The notes under the pieces: model-generated
Database searches by the model: none
What the model was told of the DNA's origin: nothing
What the model saw: the letters and a program-made list of their open reading frames with translations, nothing else
Source: Lewinellaceae bacterium
Lineage (GTDB): Bacteria; Bacteroidota; Bacteroidia; Chitinophagales; Saprospiraceae
DNA length: 64,000 nucleotides
Assembly: GCA_016708875.1 (NCBI GenBank)
Contig: JADJFA010000044.1
Coordinates: 1-64,000, forward strand
Direction: 5' to 3'
Part shown: one piece after another, positions 25,434 to 33,385 of the stretch
Position numbering within the stretch: the stretch's first letter is position 1
Layout of the letters: each line of letters starts with the position of its first letter
Position numbers and translations under genes: made by a program

Positions 25434-27760
25434 CCCGTTGGAATGGATAACGCAACGTGGTTTGGATTGAGACTTGCGTTGTAATCCGGTGTGTGACAAC
25501 CCTCACAAGTGTTCGGAGTGTTGTTATAATTCCCTTGGTGGCAGGCATCGCAATCATTGGCAATGGCAATATGCGCCCCTGTGAATGGGTAAATCGTGTT
25601 GTGATTAAAATTGGATGGTATCCATGCTGTTTCTGAGTGGCAAAGGGCGCAATCCGTTGGAAACTGGGCAGTTATGTGGTTCGGGTTGGTCGTTCCGTCG
25701 TAATCTGCCTGGTGACAGCCTGCACATGTGTTTGGTGTGTTATTGTAATTCCCGTTGTGGCAATCCACACAGCTTGCACTTGTATGCGCCCCGTTCAACG
25801 CGTAATAATTGTTGTGAATCGGGAACGTGGCAGGTTCCCAACCCGGAGCGGTAGTATGGCACATGGCACAGTCCGTTGGAATGGATAACGCAATGTGGTT
25901 TGGATTGAGGCTTGCGTTGTAATCCGGTGTGTGACAGCCCTCACAAGTGTTCGGTGTATTGTTGAAGTTCCCACCTATATGACAAAGGGCACAATCGTTG
26001 GCAATCGCAATGTGCGCTCCCGTGAATGGGTAAATCTGGTTGTGGTCATAAGTAGATGGCGCCCAGGCCGTTTCTGAGTGGCAAAGGGCACAATCTGTAG
26101 GGAATTGTGAAGCAGCGTGATTCGGGTTGCTTGTGCCGTTGTAATCGGCCTGGTGACAGCCTACACAAGTGTTTGGCGTATTGTTGTAATTCCCGTTGTG
26201 ACAAGTGGCACAGTCGTTTGAAATGGCCGCGTGCGCCCCGTTCAGCGCGTAATAATTGTTGTGAATCGGGAACGTGGCAGGTTCCCAGCCCGGGGCGGTC
26301 GTGTGGCACATCGCACAATCCGTTGGGATGTTCAGCGCAACGTGATTGGGGTTGGTTGTCCCATTAAAATCCGTGGTGTGACAGCCCGCGCAGGTATTCG
26401 GCGTGTTGTTGAAGTTCCCTCCTATATGACAAAGGGCACAGTCGTTGGCAATGGCTATATGCGCCCCTGTGAATGGGTAAATCTGGTTGTGGTCATAAGT
26501 AGATGGCGCCCAAGCCGTTTCTGAATGGCAAAGGGCACAATCTGTGGGGAATTGTGAGGCAACGTGATTCGGGTTGCTTGTTCCGTTGTAATCGGCCTGG
26601 TGACAACCCGCGCAAGTATTTGGTGTGTTATTATAATTCCCGTTGTGGCAAGTGGCGCAATCGTTTGAAATGGCCGCGTGCGCCCCGTTCAGCGCGTAAT
26701 AATTGTTGTGAATCGGGAACGTGGCAGGTTCCCAACCCGGGGCGGTCGTATGGCACATCGCACAATCTGTCGGGATGTTCAGCGCAACGTGATTGGGGTT
26801 CGTTGTCCCATTGAAATCCGTGGTGTGGCAGCCCGCACAGGTATTCGGGGTATTTGTGTAATTTCCTCCGGGATGACAAAGGACGCAATCATCGGCAATC
26901 GCAATGTGTGCTCCCGTAAATGGATAAACTGTATTGTGGTCAAAAGTAGACGGCGCCCAGGCCGTTTCCGTGTGGCAAGTTGCGCAATCTGTTGGGAATT
27001 GGTTTACGACGTGATTGGGGTCACTCACGCCGTTGTAGTCGGCTTGGTGGCAGCCTACGCAGGTGTTTGGCGTGTTGTTATAGTTTCCTCCTGTATGGCA
27101 GCTGGCGCAATCGTTGGCAATTGCCGCGTGTGCCCCGTTCAAAGCGTAATAATCATTGTGAATCGGGAAGCTGGCAGGATTCCAGCCCGGCTGTGTCGTA
27201 TGGCACATGGCACAATCAGTCGGCAGGCCTAAAGCAATGTGATTTGGATTGCTTGACCCATTAAAATCAGGGGTGTGGCAAGCAGAACACTGTGTCGGCG
27301 TACCGGCATATCCCGCTGCATGACATTCAATACAATCCGCCGTAAGGTGCGCCCCGGTCAGGGGGAACATCGTCGTATTGTGGTCAAAAACATTGTCAGC
27401 ATCGCCAGTTGGGTGGCAGGCCAGACAAGCCGAATTGGTATAGGTATAACCGCCCACGCCATTGTGCTGATCGTCCGTTTCCGGGTTGGTGTGGCAAGTA
27501 ATACAGGTAAATTCTGCGTAATTCGCCGGATTGGTATGGCAATCCACACAGGCATTCCACTCTCCATCGTGTTTACCACTATAAATCGGGAAATATTGGG
27601 CATCGTGGTCAAAAGTGGCCGGCGCCCAAGCCGTTTCGGTATGGCAAGTTGCGCAATCGGTTGAAAACTGGAGCGCCACGTGGTTTGGGTTGGTCGCCGA
27701 GTTGTAATCTGGTGTGTGACAACCTGCGCATGTATTCGGCGTGCTATTGTAGTTTCCCGG
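25434..27760 (-). CDS. Giant multiheme cytochrome c, middle fragment (31 heme motifs)
   Basis: The reverse-strand frame carries 31 CXXCH motifs in a nearly pure array of triheme modules of 74-75 residues. Each module has PNH, then PTDCAMCH or PTDCALCH, an IHNNY or DHN histidine, a GAH histidine, NDCATCH or NDCALCH, and NTPNTCAGCH. Three heme sites and three spare histidines per module would allow bis-His coordination of each heme. A distinct insert near the start (YFPIYSGKHDGEWNACVDCH to SACLACHPTGDADN) repeats part of the head domain. The fragment joins the upstream piece by a one- or two-base slip near 27762 in a G run, and joins the downstream piece across the corrupted block. The apparent C-terminal Pro/Arg-rich tail at 25280-25433 is a product of the corruption. 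Confidence 0.85.
26041..26934 (-). repeat. Tandem 447-bp hexaheme unit, two near-identical copies
   Basis: Copies at 26041-26487 and 26488-26934 are offset by exactly 447 nt (149 codons, six heme motifs) and differ at few positions. The next 447 nt follow the same register with more differences. This indicates recent in-frame duplication and also a place where assemblies can collapse or expand. Confidence 0.8.
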
Positions 27761-29591
27761 AATGACAAGTTGCGCAATCATTGGCAATTGCAATGTGCGC
27801 GCCGTTCAAAACGTAATAATTGTCGTGAATCGGGAAGCTTGCCGGTTCCCAATCCGGGGCAGTGGTGTGACACATCGCACAGTCCGTAGGGAGACCTAAT
27901 GCAACGTGATTGGGGTTTGTTGTGCCATTAAAATCAATGGTGTGGCAACCCGCGCAAGTATTCGGCGTGTTGGTATAGTTCCCGTGGTGACAGGCATCAC
28001 AATCGTTGGCGATCGGAATGTGTGCCCCCGTGAAAGGATAGATGGTATTGTGGTCAAAAGTGGATGGCGCCCACGCGGTTTCCGAGTGGCAGGTAGCGCA
28101 ATCGGTCGGAAACTGCGCGGTTACGTGGTTTGGGTCGGTCGTCGCGTTGTAATCCGCTGCGTGACAGCCGTTGCAGGTGTTGGGCGTGTTATTGTAGTTC
28201 CCTCCGGCATGACAAGTAGCGCAATCGTTCGCAATGACCGCGTGCGCCCCGTTCAATGCGTAATAATCGTTGTGAATCGGGAATGTGGCAGGTTCCCAGC
28301 CCGGCGCAGTGGTATGGCACATGGCGCAATCCGTTGGGATATTCAGCGCAACGTGGTTCGGGTTGGTCGTCCCGTTAAAATCTGTGGTGTGGCAGGCCGA
28401 ACATTGCGTTGGCGTACCGGCATACCCCCCGGCATGACAATCCAGACAATCCGCCGAAAGGTGTGCCCCGGTCAGCGGGAAATTGGTTGTATTGTGGTCA
28501 AAGGCGTTATCCGCATCCCCCGTTGGGTGGCAGGAAAGGCAGGCTGAATTTTCATAAACATACCCGTTCACGCCATTGTGTCCATCGTCGGTTTCGGGGT
28601 TTATATGACAAGTTGTGCAGGAAAACTCCGCAAAATTGGAGGGATTCGTATGGCAATCGGCGCACAAAGACCATTGCCCTTTGTGTTTTCCGCTGTAAAT
28701 CGGGAAAAACTCGACATCGTGCTGCGTGTATTGCGCAGGCATCCAGTCAGGGTCGGTCGTATGGCAAACAGCGCAATCGTTCGGGAAATTGGCCTGAACG
28801 TGATTCGGGTTTGTTGCGCCTTCAAAATCTGGTTGGTGGCAGGCAAAACAGTTGGTTGGCGTGCTTGAAAAATCGCCGCCCACGTGGCATTTTGCACAGT
28901 CCGAAATTTCGTGGCCCTTCGTTAATGGGAAAAAATCGTGGTTTACCTTCTCAGTTCCCCAGCCGGGTTTAAGCGGGTCGTGGCATTCCAGACAATCCGT
29001 CGAAAAGCCTGCCTGTTTGTGATTCGGGTTGGTGGTCGCGTTGAAATCTGTCAGGTGACAACTTGCGCAATCATTCCCGATCCGGTTGAATTGAAGGGTC
29101 GAAGCCGTCACGTGGCATTCCTCGCAACTGACCGATTTATGTACACCTGTCAGCGGGAAACCATTTTCCTGGTGCAGCGCTGTGATGTTGTCTACCAGCC
29201 AATTGGACGAAGTATGGCAACGGGCGCAGTCGGTACCCGCTGTTTGTTGGTGTATATCGGCATGGCAAGAAATACAATCAGAATTGGCTTCAGAAAAGAC
29301 CAAACTCGAGTGGCAGGCTCGGCAGTCTACGATGGCATGACGCCCCTCCAGTTTAAAATCGGTTTTGTTGTGATGAAAACGAAGCGTGTCAAGCCCATTT
29401 TCCCAGCCCGTAATCTTGGAAACCTGAGGTTTTTCCGGGTCAATTTCTTGCCAAAACTTAGCTTCAATTTCCCAGCCCGCCGAGGTATGGCAGGCAGCGC
29501 AGTTGATTTTCATCTCAGCGCCGTGTGGGTTTTGCGAAAGTAACTTCGCGGTTAAACCCAGAAGGAAAATGATAAGTGTTAAACGGTACAC
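27744..29591 (-). CDS. Giant multiheme cytochrome c, N-terminal fragment (23 heme motifs)
   Basis: The real start of the giant gene is ATG at 29591, with signal peptide MYRLTLIIFLLGLTAKLLSQ. The mature head begins NPHGAEMKINCAACHTSAGW and continues with CRACH, CISCHADIHQQTAGTDCARC, NITALHQENGFPLTGVH and FFPLTKGHEISDCAKCHVGG. This head of about 330 residues with 10-13 hemes is shared with the proteins at 29761-30831 and 30838-33252. Modules then start (PTDCAMCHTTAPGWEPATFP). The frame is lost at ATCHSGKLQ near 27762, where GGGAAAC should read GGGGGAAAC to give GGNY as in sister modules. With the other two pieces the gene encodes at least 2,070 residues and 80 visible heme motifs. It should be secreted through Sec and matured by CcsBA. 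Confidence 0.87.
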   Translation of the reverse strand: MYRLTLIIFLLGLTAKLLSQNPHGAEMKINCAACHTSAGWEIEAKFWQEIDPEKPQVSKITGWENGLDTLRFHHNKTDFKLEGRHAIVDCRACHSSLVFSEANSDCISCHADIHQQTAGTDCARCHTSSNWLVDNITALHQENGFPLTGVHKSVSCEECHVTASTLQFNRIGNDCASCHLTDFNATTNPNHKQAGFSTDCLECHDPLKPGWGTEKVNHDFFPLTKGHEISDCAKCHVGGDFSSTPTNCFACHQPDFEGATNPNHVQANFPNDCAVCHTTDPDWMPAQYTQHDVEFFPIYSGKHKGQWSLCADCHTNPSNFAEFSCTTCHINPETDDGHNGVNGYVYENSACLSCHPTGDADNAFDHNTTNFPLTGAHLSADCLDCHAGGYAGTPTQCSACHTTDFNGTTNPNHVALNIPTDCAMCHTTAPGWEPATFPIHNDYYALNGAHAVIANDCATCHAGGNYNNTPNTCNGCHAADYNATTDPNHVTAQFPTDCATCHSETAWAPSTFDHNTIYPFTGAHIPIANDCDACHHGNYTNTPNTCAGCHTIDFNGTTNPNHVALGLPTDCAMCHTTAPDWEPASFPIHDNYYVLNGAHIAIANDCATCHSGKLQ

Positions 29592-29624
29592 TTCAAGTTT
29601 TTTTATGTTTAATCAGTCCCAATT

Positions 29625-29754
29625 TTTCACACAACGCCACAACGACACAACGCATTGAAAATCTTAGTTCCCTAACAAGAATGTTCCACACAACGACATA
29701 ACGCATTGAAAATCAAAACAATAAAACGTTGTGTCGTTGTGGCGTTGTGTGAAA
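29625..29754. repeat. 28-bp perfect inverted repeat with duplicated inner word, family 'cacaacgac'
   Basis: Arms 29625-29652 and 29727-29754 are exact complements over 28 nt. The 74-nt loop holds a second, direct copy of CACAACGACATAACGCATTG. It lies between the 13-heme stop and the giant cytochrome start within the minus-strand cluster. Confidence 0.85.
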
Positions 29755-29760
29755 TTTCCC

Positions 29761-30831
29761 CTAATTCCCTTTCGGGTGACAGGAATAACAAGCCGTGCTC
29801 GTATAACTGTAACCCGAAACATCATCATGCTCATCCGCCAGGTCTCCGGCATTGTTGTGCTCATGGCAATCCACACAACTGAATGCCTTGAAATTTCCTG
29901 AAGTGGTATGGCATTCCGTGCATTGGTTCCATTCTCCTTCGTGATTTCCACTGTATATAGGGAAATAGCTCTGGTCGTGTTGAGTAAAATTAAGTGCGGG
30001 CCAACCAGCGTCGGTGGTGTGGCAGACAATGCAGTCTGTCGGGAAATTGCCGGTTTCATGATCAGGGCTTGTAGTTGCCTGAAAATCTGCGGCATGGCAA
30101 GCAAAGCAGTCGGTGGGTGTATTTGTAAAATTACCCCCGATATGGCATTGCGTACAATCGTCGATCTGGTGTCCTTTCGTCAATGGGAAGAAAAGGTGAT
30201 TTGCGCCACCGGCCGTCCAAAACCAATCCGAACCAGATGGATCATGGCAATCTTCACAATTCGTCGAGTAACCGGCCGCTTTATGGTCGGGCATCGTCGT
30301 CGCCGTATAGGTTTCGAGGTGACAATTGACACAATGATTGCCGATCCGGTCAAACCTCAAAGCCGTCTCCGAGCGATGGCAGTCGGTGCAATTGGCTGAA
30401 GCGTGTAGCCCAAATAGCGGAAATCCATTTTCTACGTGTAGTTGCGTGATATTGTCCACCAGCCAGTGCTCCGTACTATGGCAACGCGCACAATCTCTTC
30501 CTGCTGTTTGCTGGTGAATATCAACATGGCAAGAAATGCAATCCGAACTGGCTTCCGCAAAAACCAAGCTTTCGTGACAGCTTCGGCAATCTATTACAGC
30601 ATGTCTTCCAGTCAATTCAAAATTGGTTTTGTCATGCTCAAAACGAGGCGTTTCCGTTGCAGCAGTCGGTTTTTGTAGTTCAGATTGCTTCCAAAAACCT
30701 GCATCAATCTCCCAGCCCTCCGAGGAGTGGCAGGCCGCGCAGTTGATCTTCAACGCCGCCCCGTGTGGACTTTGCGAAAACACGTTCGCAGAAAACCACA
30801 GGAATAATATGATTGATAACAGGCTACGCAT
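29761..30831 (-). CDS. 13-heme secreted cytochrome c (head-plus-tail form)
   Basis: A 356-residue protein with signal peptide (MRSLLSIILFLWFSANVFSQ) and 13 CXXCH motifs. Residues 21-290 match the head of the giant protein step by step (SPHGAALKINCAACHSSEGW, CISCHVDIHQQTAGRDCARC, FFPLTKGHQIDDCTQCHIGG). The last 70 residues match the shared tail (YFPIYSGNHEGEWNQC, FSCVDCHEHNNAGD, ACYSCHPKGN). No triheme modules lie between, so this is the minimal form of the three paralogues. It sits 6 nt after the 31-heme gene and belongs to the same transcript. No T9SS tail or lipobox is seen, so the route to the surface, if any, is open. Function as periplasmic or extracellular electron carrier is inferred. 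Confidence 0.9.
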   Translation of the reverse strand: MRSLLSIILFLWFSANVFSQSPHGAALKINCAACHSSEGWEIDAGFWKQSELQKPTAATETPRFEHDKTNFELTGRHAVIDCRSCHESLVFAEASSDCISCHVDIHQQTAGRDCARCHSTEHWLVDNITQLHVENGFPLFGLHASANCTDCHRSETALRFDRIGNHCVNCHLETYTATTMPDHKAAGYSTNCEDCHDPSGSDWFWTAGGANHLFFPLTKGHQIDDCTQCHIGGNFTNTPTDCFACHAADFQATTSPDHETGNFPTDCIVCHTTDAGWPALNFTQHDQSYFPIYSGNHEGEWNQCTECHTTSGNFKAFSCVDCHEHNNAGDLADEHDDVSGYSYTSTACYSCHPKGN

Positions 30832-30837
30832 TAAATA

Positions 30838-33252
30838 TTAATTGCCATTCGGATGGCAGTTGAGACAAGCTGAACTTACATATTGGTACCCGTTTACTCC
30901 CTGGTGATCATTGGCCAATTCTGAGGGGTTATCGTGTTCGTGGCAATCAATACAACTGAAGGCTATGAAATTGCCCGGAGTCGTGTGACAATCAACGCAT
31001 TGGTTCCATTCACCATCATGTTTACCACTGTAAATCGGGAAATACTGTTGGTCGTGATTAAAGGTTGAAGGATCCCAGGCATTCGTCGTGTGACAATCTT
31101 CACATGTGATTGGGAAGCCCTCTGATGCGTGATTCGGGTTGTTTGCCGAGTTATAATCCGCCAAATGGCAGCCCACACAAGTGTTCGGTGTATTGTTGTA
31201 GTTCCCATTGTGGCATTCTGCACAGCTTGCGCCTGTGTGCGCACCACTCAAAACCCAATAATTGTTGTGAATCGGGAAGGTAGCAGGCGCCCAGCCAGGT
31301 GCAGTCGTGTGGCACATCGCACAATCCGTAGGGATATTAAGCACAACGTGGTTCGGGTTCGCGGCTTGGTTGAAATCCGTGGTGTGGCAAGCCGAGCATT
31401 GTGTCGGCGTACCTGCATATCCCCCAGCGTGGCACTGTATACAATCTGTGGAAAGGTGCGCTCCGGTCAGCGGGAAGCTCGTTGTGTTGTGGTCAAAAGC
31501 ATCGTTCGCATCGCCTGTTGGGTGACAAGCCAGACAAGCCGGGCTGCTGTAAGTGTAGCCACCTATGCCATTGTGATCATTGTTTGTTTGTGGGTTGGTG
31601 TGGCAAGTAGTGCAGCTGAATTCTGCATAATTTGCAGGATTGGTATGGCAGTCGGTACAAGCACTCCATTCACCCTGGTGTTTTCCACTATAAATCGGGA
31701 AATACTGGGCGTCGTGGTCAAAAGTCGCGGGCGCCCAGGCGGTTTCGCTGTGGCAACTGGCACAATCGGTGGAGAATTGCGCGGCCGCATGGTTTGGATT
31801 GGTGGTCGCGTTGTAATCAGGAGTGTGACAGCCCGCGCAGGTATTCGGCGTAGTATTGTAGTTGCCGTTGTGACAGGCGGCGCAATCGTTCGCAATAACC
31901 GCATGCGCCCCGTTTAAGGCGTGATAGTTATTGTGAATCGGGAAACTGGCAGGCTCCCAGCCTGGAGCCGTTGTGTGGCACATTGCACAATCTGTTGGTA
32001 TACCCAGCGCAACGTGGTTCGGGTTCGTCGTCTGGTTAAAATCAGTGGTGTGGCAGGCTGAACATTGCGTCGGAGTCCCTGCATAACCCCCCGCATGGCA
32101 AGCGATGCAATCGGTGGTAAGGTGCGCCCCGGTCAGCGGAAAATTCGTCGTGTTGTGGTCAAAAGCACCGTCCGCGTCGCCAGTCGGGTGACAGGCGAGA
32201 CAAGCCGAATTTTCATAAGCATAACCGCTCAATCCATTGTGCGCATTGTCCGTTTCAGGATTGATGTGGCAAACTGTGCAAGAAAACTCCGCAAAATTGG
32301 ATGGATTGATGTGGCAATCTGTACACTGCGACCATTGCCCCAAATGCTTGCCGCTGTAAATGGGAAAATACTCGGCATCGTGCTGCGTGTATTTTGCGGG
32401 CATCCAATCCAGATCGGTTGTGTGGCAGGAGGCACAATCGTTCGGGAAATTGGCTTGAATGTGGTTCGGGTTGGTGGCCGCTTCAAAATCTTGCTGGTGG
32501 CAGGCGACGCAATTGGTCGGCGTATTGGAAAAATTGCCGCCCACATGGCATTTGGCGCAATCTGATATTTCATGCCCTTTTGTCAAGGGGAAAAAGTCGT
32601 GGTTCACCTTGTCGGTTCCCCAACCGGGCGTAAACACATCATGACACTCCAGGCAATCAGTTGAAAAACCCGATTGTTTGTGGTTAGGATCGGTAGCCGC
32701 ATTGAAATCTTTCAAATGACAACTGATACAATCGTTCCCCAACCGATTGAACTGAAGGGTCGAGGCCGAAACGTGGCATTCCTCACAGCTCAACGCTTTG
32801 TGGACCCCCGTGAGCGGGAAGCCATTTTCCTGGTGAAGGTCAGTGATGTTGTCTACCAGCCAATTGGATGAATTGTGGCAGCGGGCACAATCCGTACCCA
32901 CCGTCTGCTGGTGCATATCAGCATGGCAGGAAATACAATCCGAACTGGCTTCTGAAAAAACCAGCGTCTCATGGCAGGCTCGGCAATCCACCACGGCGTG
33001 ACGCCCTTTCAATTCAAAATTCGTTTTTCCGTGGTGAAAACGCAGGGTGTCAAACCCCACTTCCATGCCCGTCATCTTGGAAAGCTGTGGTTTAGACGGG
33101 TCAAAGTCCTGCCAAAAACTTGCATCAATATCCCAGCCCGCCGAGGAGTGGCAGGCCGCGCAGTCAATTTTCATGGCTGCTCCGTGCGGGTTTTGCGCAA
33201 GTAGGTTCATGGCGAATGCCAAAAGAAGGACGGTGAAAATCGGCTTGGTCAA
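30838..33252 (-). CDS. 31-heme secreted cytochrome c (intermediate form)
   Basis: An 804-residue protein with signal peptide (MTKPIFTVLLLAFAMNLLAQ) and 31 CXXCH motifs. It has the shared head (NPHGAAMKIDCAACHSSAGW to GHEISDCAKCHVGG), then two rounds of a block starting YFPIYSGKH and passing through GEWSACTDCH, ACLACHPTGDAN, GYAGTPTQCSACHTTDFN and PTDCAMCHTTAPGW, and finally the shared tail ending ACLNCHPNGN. Every heme site is accompanied by nearby His in PNH, GAH, DHD or IHNNY. The gene lies 133 nt after the 23-heme gene and 6 nt before the 13-heme gene. It is intact, with no frameshift, which shows that such long arrays can be read cleanly here. Electron transfer role is inferred from heme content. 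Confidence 0.92.
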   Translation of the reverse strand: MTKPIFTVLLLAFAMNLLAQNPHGAAMKIDCAACHSSAGWDIDASFWQDFDPSKPQLSKMTGMEVGFDTLRFHHGKTNFELKGRHAVVDCRACHETLVFSEASSDCISCHADMHQQTVGTDCARCHNSSNWLVDNITDLHQENGFPLTGVHKALSCEECHVSASTLQFNRLGNDCISCHLKDFNAATDPNHKQSGFSTDCLECHDVFTPGWGTDKVNHDFFPLTKGHEISDCAKCHVGGNFSNTPTNCVACHQQDFEAATNPNHIQANFPNDCASCHTTDLDWMPAKYTQHDAEYFPIYSGKHLGQWSQCTDCHINPSNFAEFSCTVCHINPETDNAHNGLSGYAYENSACLACHPTGDADGAFDHNTTNFPLTGAHLTTDCIACHAGGYAGTPTQCSACHTTDFNQTTNPNHVALGIPTDCAMCHTTAPGWEPASFPIHNNYHALNGAHAVIANDCAACHNGNYNTTPNTCAGCHTPDYNATTNPNHAAAQFSTDCASCHSETAWAPATFDHDAQYFPIYSGKHQGEWSACTDCHTNPANYAEFSCTTCHTNPQTNNDHNGIGGYTYSSPACLACHPTGDANDAFDHNTTSFPLTGAHLSTDCIQCHAGGYAGTPTQCSACHTTDFNQAANPNHVVLNIPTDCAMCHTTAPGWAPATFPIHNNYWVLSGAHTGASCAECHNGNYNNTPNTCVGCHLADYNSANNPNHASEGFPITCEDCHTTNAWDPSTFNHDQQYFPIYSGKHDGEWNQCVDCHTTPGNFIAFSCIDCHEHDNPSELANDHQGVNGYQYVSSACLNCHPNGN

Positions 33253-33385
33253 AATTGATTAAATTTAAAAAATTGCAGTCATCGAATTTTAATCAACAGC
33301 TGCTATCCCTACTTCGAGATTGAACCCTAAGATGGTTGCCAAAGGCCAGATTTTTTTCTGACAATTTTCTGACAAACATGCAAAA

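Noticed and set aside
23700..28500. Regular repeats that could suggest a CRISPR array
   Set aside because: The repeat period (about 225 or 447 nt) is coding, in frame, and lacks short identical repeats with unique spacers. No cas genes are present.
23650..28972. Many long plus-strand open frames opposite the giant cytochrome gene (e.g. 26678-27232, 27906-28547)
   Set aside because: They are antisense shadows of the repeat-rich, stop-poor cytochrome modules. They lack signals, domains and starts, and repeat with the modules.
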